64,000 nt of DNA from Chloroflexi bacterium TSY. Its GTDB lineage: Bacteria; Chloroflexota; Anaerolineae; Caldilineales; Caldilineaceae. Of the stretch, positions 1 to 8,957 are shown piece after piece; the first letter of the stretch is position 1; each line of letters starts with the position of its first letter. Location: NCBI GenBank assembly GCA_019217005.1, contig JAHBNG010000055.1:1-64000 (forward strand). Reading direction: 5' to 3'. The position numbers and the translations under genes were made by a program. The notes beneath the pieces were generated by a model that was not told the origin of the DNA, made no database searches, and worked only from the letters and a program-made list of their open reading frames with translations.

Positions 1-21
1 AGCCTTTACCAGAAAGTAAAG
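1..21 (+). mobile_element. terminal end of a fourth copy of the 1.49-kb IS
   Basis: The first 21 bases are the exact reverse complement of the left end (CTTTACTTTCTGGTAAAGG...) of the IS copies at 51221, 52693 and 56640. The window therefore opens inside another copy, inverted relative to those three, so its transposase would lie on the plus strand to the left. It directly abuts and truncates the assembly-line gene that follows. The rest of this copy is outside the window. Confidence 0.85.
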
Positions 22-3000
22 AATAAAAAGGAGTCGACTACAAGGCGATTCGTTTCTTGCAAAAGAAAAATGACACCTATCAGACCATAGTTTCCAAATC
101 GATCATTTGCCTCAACAATTAGACACTTCCTTCCTTTTGAGGTTAATAATTGCTCAATCTCGCTTTCGGTTCGTCTCTTCGTCGTAGAATTGAATTGATT
201 CGTGCGCTGCGTCAATTGGGAAATCCGCGAAATATGCGCTAATTTTGCTTCTGTAATTTCCACTTTTAGGTCTAAACCAGCCAGAAAATCTGCGAAACTC
301 GGAGAAGAACTTTTGAACTGTCTTCGTTTAATATCTTGTTGATACCAGATTGTTCGTTTTCTATCTGCTGCAATAGTTTGCAAATGATCAAATGCCCAAA
401 TATGATTTAGAAACGGTAGAATATTACACTCTTCCTGAGGTAATTTTAGAGTAAGAACTTCTGGACAGTTGGTTTGAACCTCAACACATTCCATCGGGTT
501 ATCGTCTAGAAAAATAAAGCTATCAAGTCCGAGATTCAGTTCCTTTGCCAGCTCAGTGATATTTTTCGATTTCTGCTGCCAGTTAATCCGCCAAGCAACA
601 ATATGCTCTCGCTTCAGGAGCATATCCGCTCGATTTTGAAAGACATCCATCACATCATCCTCATTATTCTTACTGCACAAGCAGAGAAGCATTCCAGCAT
701 CGTGTTGTGCAATCATGAATTCTTGGAGATCTCGCCGGGGCTGATCAATCTCTATACCTGACTCTCCATCTTCTCCACAAATACCCCTCCACAAAGTCTG
801 ATCGCAATCCAAAACAATTACCTTATATGGGGCACGTTGCAACGCATGAATTCTACGAGCGACCATTGAGCCAAGTGCGGAATACAACAGAGGGGTAAAT
901 GGAATATGTCCTAACTTATCAGAATGAGCATCGTAATAGTCTTCAACTGGATAGTAGGTAAACAGATCCGAAGGAGTAATTATGTACGCACCACTTATCT
1001 CCCCCAATTCGCAAACAGTTCGGTCCTCCAGCTGTTTAAAACTATGAACCTTTATTGGGTCAGATGACGAAAAAGTAGGCGATGCAGGACAAATACAAAT
1101 CAGATGAGGAAGTGTAGAATCTTCTATAGTTAATTTCATGCACTGAATGAATTCGTCAATGTCCCTCTCTAGCCGATGTTGAACTTGCACTGCTCGGTTG
1201 GCTTCTTGTTCGGAATACTCACGATACCAAAACCAATCTTCAGGGCGGATCAGAAGAACATTTACTCCATATCGATTTTGCGATAGGATACTAGTTGGAT
1301 CCAACAGTTGCTGGAAGATTTGATTGTAAGGTGCAAACTCAATCTCAACAGGTACACTAAGCTCCTCCATCCAAAATTCGATAGATTCTGCAATGGGTTC
1401 TGCCGTAAATGTAGCGGCAATTGCAATTTTCAGTTTTTGCTGTTTTTGCTTCGCCACCTTCGCTTCTAGTTCATCGGGAAGCGTAAATTGAGAAATGTTC
1501 TCTGTCGGATTTCTAATACATTGCTCTAAGAATTCACAGTACGAAGTAGTCAACCTTTCTATCGTGTGAGCGTCCCAAAGATCGCTGTTATATTCCAGCA
1601 TCCCTTGTATGCCTTCAGTCGACCTGAACAACATCAACGATAGATCAAATTCTGTTGCTCCTCTGTCGACGTTGAGAGGACCAAACGTTAAGTCCCATGA
1701 TCCAATTGCATGAAGAGGCTTATCTAGATATCCAAACAGTACTTGAAAGAGTGGATGATATGAAGCGTTACGCTCTGGCTGAATGGTTTCTATTATCTTT
1801 GTAAGAGGAACGTCTTGATTTGCATGAGCATCTAGAGTCACCATTCTTACCCTTGCTAACAGCTCTTGAAATGTCGGATCGCCAGATAAACTAGTACGCA
1901 AAACAACCGGATGAGCAAAGAACCCTACCGACGATGTTAATTCTGGATGAGTACGGCCTGAAACTGGTGAGCCAACCAAAATATCTTCTTGCTCAGAAAA
2001 TCGATGAAGCACTAATTTGAATATGGCCAGCAGAATCATATATGGAGTAACGCCCTCTTGACGACTTAACCTCTGAAGAGATTCAGTTGTACGTGCTGAA
2101 ATAGTAAAGAAGTGAGTCGCCCCTTGCGTGCTTCGGACTGGTGGTCTGGGTCGATCTGTTGGTAAAGTTAAGACAGAAGGAGGATTAGCCAATTGCTTCT
2201 GCCAATAGTCAAGCTGCGCTCCCCACTGTCCTTTCTGTTCTTGTTGGTGCTGCCAGAAAACGTAATCTGTAAATTGAACAGGAGGTTCGGAGAGCGACAA
2301 TGAAGTTCCATCAACGTAGTGCAGATAAAAGGCACCTACTTCTTCAACTATGACCAGTATCGACCAAATATCAGATATAATATGATGGGTTGTAAAAACA
2401 ACAATATCCTCGTCCGGTGATACATGAAAGAGAGTACCCCGAATCAATGGGCCACGGAGTAGATCAAATGGCTTACGAATTTCTTCGGTCATTAGTCGCA
2501 GAAGTTCTGCTTCCTTGTCCGATTCAGTGGCACTTTTTAAAGTTTTCTCTGCAAGAGACAGTTCTAGCGTTGATGCAATGTTTTGAATAGGGAGTCCCTC
2601 GATTGTTGCAATAGTGGTACGCAAGGCTTCATGACGTTTGATCACTTCATTAAGACTTTTCTCGAATGCCTGTACGTTGAGTTGGCCGTGAACGCGAAAA
2701 GTTAGGGGAATATTGTAGATGGCCTGTCCAGGCATCATTTGTTCTGATATCCAAAGCCTCTCCTGGTCATAGGAAAGCTGTATCTCTTCACATCTTCCCG
2801 ATAAAGGTTGCAGTCCTGAAACCAAGTCATTACGATTTACTTCGTGTGAAGTGTCTGTGGGTGCTTGAGACGATATAGTAGATACCAGATCTAACTGTCC
2901 CAAGATGTAATCAGTTATTTGGGAGATATTAGACTTTTTTAGAAAATGTAAAGCAGGAATATCAATATTTAAGTCGGCCTCGATACGATGTTCAAGCTCC

Positions 3001-5024
3001 GTCGCTGTCAAGGAATCAAGTCCGAAAGCAATCAACGATTGTTGTTGACCAAGCTCCCCTAGTGATGTATTCAATATCTGAGCGGCCTGCTCCCGCAAGT
3101 AGAGATCCAAGAGTGATTGGCGTTCTTTGTCGTCACTTATCATATCAAGCACTTTGTAAATAAAGCTATATTCTTTTGCCTTTACATTAGAGCGGTTATT
3201 CATATCCAAAGTATTATTCATATCCAAAGTACTGGAGCTGACTACCTTTAAACAATCCTTTATAAATTGATCTCGGCAAAGGAAGCGCTGAATTTTGCCA
3301 CTCGATGTCCGCGGAATGCTTCCGGCCTTAACAAGTACAACAGCGTATATCTGAATCTCGTGATGTTCCGCCACATTCTGACGAATCGCTTGAATTGCTG
3401 CTTCGAGATTGCTGTCACAATGATTACGCTGAATCTCCTGGACGATGACGAGTTGCTCTTCACCATCTAAGCTTACAGAAAAAGCTGCACCATACCCCGG
3501 GCGTAGAACAGAATGGCTTTGCTCTATCGTCAGTTCTATATCTTGGGGGTAGTAGTTTCGCCCTCGAATGATAATCAAGTCCTTAAGTCGCCCTGTAATG
3601 AAAAGTTTGCCATCATGAATGAAGCCTAAATCACCCGTACGTAAAAACTGAAGCTGGTTTACAGCGTCTTGGTGAGGACTATATATGACATCATCACGAT
3701 TATTAGTCATGATGTCCGTTTGTAGACGAGCGTTGAATGTCTCTGCGGTTAGTAAAGGTTGATTCCAATACCCCTGAGCTACACTCGGGCCTGACACCCA
3801 TACTTCCCCAATTGTGTGAGACCTGCATTGGGTTAGAGTATCAGGGTTTACAATGATGACTGTTTGATCAAATAAAACGTCTCCAGAACTCACTGCAACC
3901 TGAGATGCTTCCGTATCTGAATCAACTTCAATTGCTTGATTCTGTTCAAGAGCCGCTTTCTGAAATCGATGAGTTGTCGGAGCAGTTTCTGTGTTACTAC
4001 CAGATACCATCAACGTTGCCTCTGCTAATCCATAACAAGGATAAAATGCATTGCGATGAAACCCACAAGCTGAAAACGTACTTGCAAAATTCTCTAAGGT
4101 CTCTGACCGAATTGGCTCCGCACCGTTGAATGCCACTTGCCAACTGCTTAAGTCCAAAAAGTCTAGCTGATTTGATGTAACCTTACGAATGCATAGATCA
4201 TAAGCAAAATTGGGGCCTCCGCTAGTTGTTGCTCTGTACTGTGAGATAGCCTGCAGCCAGCGTATCGGTTTCCGCATGAAGCTCAGTGGGGATAGTAACG
4301 TAACCGGAAATCCTCCATAAAGTGGCTGTAGAATTCCTCCGATCAGCCCCATGTCGTGGTAGGGCGGCAACCAAATCACACCCTGACTTTCTGATGAATG
4401 CCCAAAAGCCTCATATATTAGCCTCGAGTTATGAAGAAGATTATCGTGTGACAGCATCACCCCTTTGGGAGCCGCTGTGGAGCCGGATGTATATTGAAGA
4501 AATGCCAATGATTCTCCAGTTATGTTCGGGAATTTCCATTCTTCAGCGCATTGCGAATCAATCTGGTCAGTGGCAACCCACTGTATTCCAGAAAATATAG
4601 GAATTGATGACAACGTGTCCTCCACCATTGATATAATCGATGAAGTAGTAAGCGCCAAACAGGGTTCTGTGTCCTTGATGATGCCTTGTAGTCTGGATAA
4701 GGTTCTGTTTAATCGAGAAGGATCTGGTGGATAGATTGGTATAGCAATAACGCCTGCATAAATGCAACCGAAGAAGGATGCAATATACTCTAGTCCAGGT
4801 GGAAACAATAAAAGCGCTCGCTCTCCAAATCCGCCGATTTCCTGCAACTGGGCTGCAATAGAGCGAGCCTGTAAGTCTAGCTCCTTATAGTTGAGTATAG
4901 CCTCTTCTTTTTCACCATCTACTAAAAATGTGTAGCCTTGCTGAGCATCATAGATTGCTCGATGCTGAAGTATCTCTGTTAATGTTGATATCTCATTGAA
5001 TGAGTAGAGGGTGTTTTCTGTCAT
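6..5024 (-). CDS. FAAL-ACP-condensation-FkbH hybrid NRPS-like protein, 3' end cut by an IS
   Basis: Multidomain assembly-line enzyme, about 1672 aa from the preferred start. Residue numbers here count from an in-frame ATG at 5060, 12 codons upstream. Domains in order: a fatty-acyl-AMP ligase with core motif YTSGSTAAPKG near 190, YGLAEATL, RTGDLGF, and the FAAL-typical IRGRNYYPQDIE; an acyl carrier protein with phosphopantetheine serine 683 in FGLDSL; a condensation domain with HHIISDIWS at 892-900 (catalytic second His and Asp present, the usual Gly after Asp replaced by Ile); and a HAD-like FkbH domain with DCDQTLWRG at about 1418. FAALs load acyl-adenylates onto a carrier. FkbH domains normally make glyceryl-ACP from 1,3-bisphosphoglycerate. 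The reading frame ends inside the IS terminus just after VDSFL, where FkbH homologues continue with a conserved Cys-containing segment, so the domain is incomplete. The ATG at 5024 is preferred because GAG lies 7 nt upstream of it. Confidence 0.85.
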   Translation of the reverse strand: MTENTLYSFNEISTLTEILQHRAIYDAQQGYTFLVDGEKEEAILNYKELDLQARSIAAQLQEIGGFGERALLLFPPGLEYIASFFGCIYAGVIAIPIYPPDPSRLNRTLSRLQGIIKDTEPCLALTTSSIISMVEDTLSSIPIFSGIQWVATDQIDSQCAEEWKFPNITGESLAFLQYTSGSTAAPKGVMLSHDNLLHNSRLIYEAFGHSSESQGVIWLPPYHDMGLIGGILQPLYGGFPVTLLSPLSFMRKPIRWLQAISQYRATTSGGPNFAYDLCIRKVTSNQLDFLDLSSWQVAFNGAEPIRSETLENFASTFSACGFHRNAFYPCYGLAEATLMVSGSNTETAPTTHRFQKAALEQNQAIEVDSDTEASQVAVSSGDVLFDQTVIIVNPDTLTQCRSHTIGEVWVSGPSVAQGYWNQPLLTAETFNARLQTDIMTNNRDDVIYSPHQDAVNQLQFLRTGDLGFIHDGKLFITGRLKDLIIIRGRNYYPQDIELTIEQSHSVLRPGYGAAFSVSLDGEEQLVIVQEIQRNHCDSNLEAAIQAIRQNVAEHHEIQIYAVVLVKAGSIPRTSSGKIQRFLCRDQFIKDCLKVVSSSTLDMNNTLDMNNRSNVKAKEYSFIYKVLDMISDDKERQSLLDLYLREQAAQILNTSLGELGQQQSLIAFGLDSLTATELEHRIEADLNIDIPALHFLKKSNISQITDYILGQLDLVSTISSQAPTDTSHEVNRNDLVSGLQPLSGRCEEIQLSYDQERLWISEQMMPGQAIYNIPLTFRVHGQLNVQAFEKSLNEVIKRHEALRTTIATIEGLPIQNIASTLELSLAEKTLKSATESDKEAELLRLMTEEIRKPFDLLRGPLIRGTLFHVSPDEDIVVFTTHHIISDIWSILVIVEEVGAFYLHYVDGTSLSLSEPPVQFTDYVFWQHQQEQKGQWGAQLDYWQKQLANPPSVLTLPTDRPRPPVRSTQGATHFFTISARTTESLQRLSRQEGVTPYMILLAIFKLVLHRFSEQEDILVGSPVSGRTHPELTSSVGFFAHPVVLRTSLSGDPTFQELLARVRMVTLDAHANQDVPLTKIIETIQPERNASYHPLFQVLFGYLDKPLHAIGSWDLTFGPLNVDRGATEFDLSLMLFRSTEGIQGMLEYNSDLWDAHTIERLTTSYCEFLEQCIRNPTENISQFTLPDELEAKVAKQKQQKLKIAIAATFTAEPIAESIEFWMEELSVPVEIEFAPYNQIFQQLLDPTSILSQNRYGVNVLLIRPEDWFWYREYSEQEANRAVQVQHRLERDIDEFIQCMKLTIEDSTLPHLICICPASPTFSSSDPIKVHSFKQLEDRTVCELGEISGAYIITPSDLFTYYPVEDYYDAHSDKLGHIPFTPLLYSALGSMVARRIHALQRAPYKVIVLDCDQTLWRGICGEDGESGIEIDQPRRDLQEFMIAQHDAGMLLCLCSKNNEDDVMDVFQNRADMLLKREHIVAWRINWQQKSKNITELAKELNLGLDSFIFLDDNPMECVEVQTNCPEVLTLKLPQEECNILPFLNHIWAFDHLQTIAADRKRTIWYQQDIKRRQFKSSSPSFADFLAGLDLKVEITEAKLAHISRISQLTQRTNQFNSTTKRRTESEIEQLLTSKGRKCLIVEANDRFGNYGLIGVIFLLQETNRLVVDSFLFFTFW

Positions 5025-5218
5025 CTTAACACTCAAATATTGTAAAAGGGCAGCTACCATAAGAGCATTCTACATACAATCTGAATATGTTACGCTCTAC
5101 TGCGCCTTATGTCGGAACTCGTCATAATTTTCAGGAACTCTCAATTTAGCATTTAGATCTAGGTACCAAGGAGTTCGAAACACCTAAATTACAGCCACGC
5201 CCCCTGTTTCGACCCAAT

Positions 5219-5251
5219 AAAAAACCCCAACAGATCACATTCTGCTGGGGT
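5219..5251 (-). terminator. intrinsic terminator in the leader of the FAAL-NRPS gene
   Basis: Read on the minus strand, CCCCAGCAG (5250-5242) pairs with CTGTTGGGG (5233-5225) through one G-U wobble. The pairing can extend by one A-U pair, the loop is 8 nt, and six U follow (5224-5219). It points toward, and sits about 195 nt before, the assembly-line start, so it could end transcription before the gene is entered. Confidence 0.65.
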
Positions 5252-5426
5252 CAATCACTTTATAACAATACCACTTCTGATTCACCACTAATTAAAGATT
5301 GAATCGAATCTTTAATGTAGGATGGGTTTCTAGGTATTACCGTAAATGGTATAATACTACTTGCTCGCTGCTGCAACCCCAGCAGATTGAGCTAAGTTCT
5401 AGTCGCGCGACACCGCGACTAGAACT
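5219..5426 (-). promoter_or_regulatory. candidate transcription attenuator (alternative hairpins)
   Basis: On the minus-strand transcript, segment 1 (5385-5377, CUGCUGGGG) is perfectly complementary to segment 2 (5250-5242, CCCCAGCAG). Segment 2 also forms the left arm of the terminator. Segment 1 can instead pair with CAGCAG at 5373-5368, with GAGC/GCTC as a lower stem, which would free segment 2. Two further strong hairpins lie in the same leader: a perfect 13-bp stem at 5395-5407/5414-5426 and a perfect 10-bp stem at 5291-5300/5307-5316. This matches the layout of antiterminator/terminator switches. The ligand or trigger is unknown and I do not recognise a named riboswitch class. Confidence 0.45.
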
Positions 5427-5626
5427 TTCGTATATAATTTAGGAAATGCTTCCAAACACTCAGCTACCTGGCTGAACTATCTGGCATGTCATTGTTGGTT
5501 CCGTTGTCATTTTTGCAACCAATATTGATACAGTAAACAATATAATATTACGCCATATCACATGCATTGCGGAGATATCTATATCTAGATTATAGAGATG
5601 GATAGGCAATCGTGATTGTGTACGCC

Positions 5627-5656
5627 AGGATACCAGAATCGTAAGGTAAATGTCAA
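5627..5656 (-). promoter_or_regulatory. possible sigma70-like promoter for the FAAL-NRPS leader
   Basis: On the minus strand there is TTGACA (5656-5651), an 18-nt spacer, then TATCCT (5632-5627). It would start transcription about 590 nt before the assembly-line ATG and include the whole hairpin leader. The -35 is perfect and the -10 matches four of six positions, so this is a weak call. Confidence 0.3.
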
Positions 5657-5715
5657 CAGTAAAGTGTACTGTTTTTTTGTGACATCTTCCAAAACATACG
5701 TATGCAGAGATATTT

Positions 5716-6390
5716 TCAGACGTTCATGTATTTGTATAGATCATCCGTTGAATATATACCATATGTCTTTAATTTTGACATCATCTCGGTGCGAGAACTT
5801 ACCTTAAGCTTCTTGTAAATCTTGCTGACGTAATTGCGGACTGTGCTGTTGGCAATATACAAAGATTTCCCGATCTCGCTAGTTTTCATTCCATCCATCA
5901 GATACATCAGTATAGCCGTTTCTTGGGTTGTAAACTTAAGTGTAACGTAAAAAAATTGGAATCTGAGAATTATCTGTTGTTGCATCCGCGCAATACCCGC
6001 ACTAACCCACGTTTCTCCTGCATAGATAGCTCGAATTATATAAACGATTGAATCTTGAACCTCGTCTGTAAACATAAGGCTAGATGCCTTACACTTGAAG
6101 ACGGGTACAAATTGTAATGGACAGACACGATCGAGCAATACAAGAACTCTTCCACACTCACTTAATTGTTGAATCAACAAAGCAAATTCCTCACGATTAT
6201 AATTCAATGGCTCTGCATAGATGATAAAGATATGTGGAAGCGGTAGCAGCATTTGTTGTTTGAGCCTGTTTTCCGATACTAAGGCAGTGCTCAAATATAT
6301 ATCATCGTATGGATTCAGGATGCAAGAGAGTTTAGAAATAACTGGTTGATGCTCGTTCACCAAAAGCACTCTGATACGAGATAGGTTCAT
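5716..6390 (-). CDS. LuxR-type transcriptional regulator with a degenerate receiver domain
   Basis: 224-aa protein. The C-terminal part (about residues 150-210) is a LuxR/NarL helix-turn-helix with FTTQETAILMYLMDG, EIGKSLYIANSTVRNYVS and KIYKKLKV. The N-terminal part follows the receiver fold pattern (IRVLLVNEHQPV), but the usual acidic pair is Asn-Glu and the phospho-acceptor strand reads IFIIYAEPL with no Asp. It is therefore probably not phosphorylated in the standard way. The start at 6390 is chosen over the upstream ATG because AAGGAGA lies 9 nt before it. It precedes the assembly-line gene on the same strand, so it may control it; that is inference from position only. Confidence 0.8.
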   Translation of the reverse strand: MNLSRIRVLLVNEHQPVISKLSCILNPYDDIYLSTALVSENRLKQQMLLPLPHIFIIYAEPLNYNREEFALLIQQLSECGRVLVLLDRVCPLQFVPVFKCKASSLMFTDEVQDSIVYIIRAIYAGETWVSAGIARMQQQIILRFQFFYVTLKFTTQETAILMYLMDGMKTSEIGKSLYIANSTVRNYVSKIYKKLKVSSRTEMMSKLKTYGIYSTDDLYKYMNV

Positions 6391-7305
6391 AGGGTATTGT
6401 CTCCTTGCTGGATGCAATATGGGGCCAATGGGTGACTAGTATGTTTTTGACAAATGAAAAAGTCAGCACTGACTCAAAAAAAGGGGGTAAGATATTGACA
6501 TAAAGCTCCTTTCATGTTGCAAGTAAGGTTCTCCCACATTTTCTATGATCTAGATGGATGCTATCTCGGGTGGTGATGCCCGAAAATGATCAGTTTTCAT
6601 AAAAAGTGCGCGAGAACCGCAAGTAAAACAAGAAAATAGTAGATCAGCGAGGTGCAGGGGGTGCGCGCGCTCCGCGGCTCGCTGGCGAAAAAAATTAGGG
6701 GTCAAATCGGTTCAGAAGGAGAAGCCAAACGCTGTTGAAAGCGGAAAGAATCTCCCTAAAACTCGAGATGTAAGCATTGTGAGTGAGGCGGTTGGGCAGA
6801 GCAACAGTCACACGTTTTAGTAAGACATAGTACAATTTATGACCTCCGCAAGAAAGGGCGAAACGATAAAAAGCCCAGGAGGTTACAGAGGTCGTCAAAC
6901 GATATGATCGTCCAGCAGAGAAGCGATGCTCATCATGTCAAAGTAAGGATTTTCCAACAATTAAAATCCCTCATTTGATCTGGAAAAGCTTAAGCCATTT
7001 CAGAGAAATCGACTTGGCAAATTAATGTGAAATAAGTGCTGTGCTGCTCTAGAGACAATCCATCGATCGCAATAGTTGTAAATAAACAAAACCGATTATG
7101 GGCACTTCATCCTGCCGGAAACAAACTACTTACTAAGCTTGTAATATATTTTGATCAACTTGCTCATAAGTTGCTTTCGAGCTCGTAACTTAATAATTAC
7201 TTAAGCGTCTTTGTATATAAGGAATATTAAATATCTCTTTTGTTTTGTCAACCCTTAATTTGCATATATGCAATTCAGTATAGAAGTCGTAGGGGAAGAG
7301 GTTAC
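6391..7305. other. about 0.9-kb gap without a recognisable gene
   Basis: A/T-rich sequence with a GC-rich patch near 6660-6690. A 67-codon minus-strand open frame at 6695-6898 has no ribosome site and no family I recognise; it could be a decayed transposase tail. I see no RNA gene. The promoter of the downstream regulator is presumably in the last 150 bases. Confidence 0.4.
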
Positions 7306-7605
7306 ATGAGTAAGCGGTACGTCGATATCTCAGATAAGGTCGATCTACTTTTTAATTATTTCAGACAGCCAAATGGGAAAAAATATACGTATAAGTATAT
7401 AGAGCGGATAGGCAATGTGAAGTCAAGTACGGTGTCACGTATACGAAGAGGAAATATCACAGAACCATCCTTTCGGAGTATTATGGGGATTGCGAAAGCG
7501 TTTCAAATTTCCATGGACTATTTCTCTACTCCACTCACTACTGAAAATGCTAGGGAATATCTGATGAATGTATACATTGAGCAACAAAAAAAGGGGGAAT
7601 GCTGA
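7306..7605 (+). CDS. XRE/EspR-like helix-turn-helix regulator
   Basis: 99-aa small DNA-binding protein. The arrangement KVDLLFNYFRQPNGKKYTY, then VKSSTVSRIRRGNITEPSF, then IMGIAKAFQISMDYFST is that of EspR-like XRE regulators: an LF...P.G segment, a recognition helix with S..SRIRRGN..EPS, and a final helix ending in YF. The ATG at 7306 is chosen because AGGGGAAGAGG lies just upstream; a longer in-frame extension to 7240 has no such site. Its stop codon overlaps the start of a 27-codon open frame in the sequence ATGCTGA, suggesting translational coupling. The target is unknown. Confidence 0.75.
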   Translation: MSKRYVDISDKVDLLFNYFRQPNGKKYTYKYIERIGNVKSSTVSRIRRGNITEPSFRSIMGIAKAFQISMDYFSTPLTTENAREYLMNVYIEQQKKGEC

Positions 7606-7682
7606 ACGTGATTTATTTCAGCCGAATAGATAGATTTACGCTTTCTAAAATGAATGAGGAGTTGGATCAATTCAACGGATAA
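7599..7682 (+). CDS. possible 27-aa peptide coupled to the XRE regulator
   Basis: The ATG overlaps the regulator's TGA (ATGCTGA), and a purine run AAAAAAGGGGG immediately precedes it. An in-frame GTG at 7608 would have better spacing to that run. The peptide contains FSRIDRFTLSKMNEELDQFN. I do not recognise it; it may be a real small partner peptide or the remaining start of a lost gene. Confidence 0.25.
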   Translation: MLNVIYFSRIDRFTLSKMNEELDQFNG

Positions 7683-8122
7683 ATTAGATTTACATATTTA
7701 GAACAGAGAAAGTTGTATCACATTTAGTTGATCCCATTATTTCTACCACATGTACTCCTTTTCGTTACTTTTCATCCGCAAATACTTCCCTCTATATCAC
7801 AACCCGTCGGCCCATCCCCGCAAAGTGGAATAGGGTGCAGTCACCTATAACCTGCTGCGGGTGGCCCTGCTCCATTTTAACCAGAAACGTATTGCGCTGC
7901 TTGGTCGCGGTCCTCAAAGAAAGACGGTGTATCATATTTGCCTTTCTGCTCGTTTCCTTTCGCGCAGCTATACCTTGCTCTGTATGAAAAGCGGAGTTTG
8001 GTCTCCCTGGTACGAGATCGGAAAACTCCACTTTTGATCACAACCGCACGATAACTAAAGTCCGTAATACAATCATCATTTCTGTACCAAATGAAGCACA
8101 TCATCACCTTCTCAATTCGCTC
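7683..8122. other. gap without a supportable gene
   Basis: Overlapping open frames exist on the minus strand at 7792-8107, but none has a ribosome site or recognisable domain. The region precedes two gene remnants and looks like decayed coding sequence. Confidence 0.35.
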
Positions 8123-8470
8123 TTGATCTCCCAGGAGGTCGGAGCAGTTTGGCTAAGCGTCTGTACATTGGTCGATGTTGCAGAATGGGCCTTACGCAAC
8201 GGGGAACCAGCGTTTGCCGTACAGTTACTCAATTTTGCCGTCAGCCATCCCGCCATCGTGGCAGATGCAAAAGAAAATGGCCAGAAACGATTGGATGAGT
8301 TGACAGATGAACTACCCGCAGAGCGAATAGCAGAGGCTGAAAGAGCAGCTCAATCTCACACGCTTGATTCACTCGTTGCCGCCTTATTGTCATCCACTTG
8401 CGACCACCCTGATAGAAGCCAAGAAAGAATTGCAACGAACAACCCAAGACACCTCCTAACTGACGCATAG
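8123..8470 (+). pseudogene. C-terminal remnant of an AfsR-like/TPR regulator
   Basis: The translated segment AVQLLNFAVSHPAIVADAKE followed by KRLDELTDELPAERIAEAER and LDSLVAALL matches the final helices of large BTAD/NB-ARC/TPR regulators of Chloroflexota, as I recall them (pattern: ALELL..VLHHPA....K..A..LL.EL...LP...). Only this tail is present, with no ATPase or DNA-binding part upstream, so it is a fragment. A complete relative, itself frameshifted, lies at 21606-24904. Confidence 0.5.
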
Positions 8471-8690
8471 ATGCAAGAGTATATCGTCAACGACTATGTG
8501 ACGGTACAGATTGATCTCCCGGTGGAGTTTCATGCCAATATCTACCAACAGACCCGAGCCATTTTTTGAATCCAAATCAAATGCGTGGAATGATATCTAT
8601 CCTCTCATTCCCGAACTGGCCGAGGTCCTTGCTCATTCAGTCGTTGATGGCGCGTTGACCAGCATTTTAATGGTGCTGGCAAAAGAGCTG
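8471..8690 (+). pseudogene. N-terminal remnant of a phytanoyl-CoA dioxygenase-like protein
   Basis: The ATG at 8471 begins MQEYIVNDYVTVQIDLP, then FHANIYQQTRAIF and a stop. In another frame the sequence continues WNDIYPLIPELAEVLAHSVV and DGALTSIL. Together they resemble the start of phytanoyl-CoA dioxygenase family proteins (DGYV.VK.DLP..FH..IY......, then N.LPRIPEL..V....V.GALTSLLG). A frameshift near 8565 and loss of the Fe(II)/2-oxoglutarate part make it non-functional. The identification is from memory of the family pattern. Confidence 0.45.
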
Positions 8691-8741
8691 ATTCTGATTG
8701 TTCAGGATGAGAATAATTGGTGCTACACTATAACTAATTGG

Positions 8742-8819
8742 GTAGTATACCACAAATTGTGTAAAAGCTACTTGGTCTCTCAGAGAGAAAGCAAATTTAC
8801 ACACAATTTGGGATACCAC
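8742..8819. repeat. palindromic mobile repeat, copy 1 (accacaaa...tttggga family)
   Basis: Two arms of about 24 bp face each other: one contains CACAAATTGTGTAAA, the other TTTACACACAATTTGGGAT. A second element with the same arm design but a different centre lies at 14001-14082. The back-to-back ends look like the termini of a DDE-type IS collapsed into a small non-autonomous element. Confidence 0.55.
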
Positions 8820-8957
8820 CGATAATGGACTTCATGTTGCATTGAAACTCTTGCCCTATTTACTCTGGATTTACGAGGGACTAAAGTAACCTACTGTTCA
8901 AGAATTGAAAAAAGCCCTGGCGTGCCTCTGTTCTGCAATATATGAAGGTTGTGTTTC

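Noticed and set aside
5651..5684. Plus-strand terminator (ACAGTA/TACTGT plus T-run)
   Set aside because: No plus-strand gene ends here, the stem is only 6-7 bp, and the same bases form the -35 candidate on the other strand.
6695..6898. 67-codon minus-strand ORF as a gene
   Set aside because: No ribosome site, no recognisable domain, odd composition; noted only as a possible transposase remnant.
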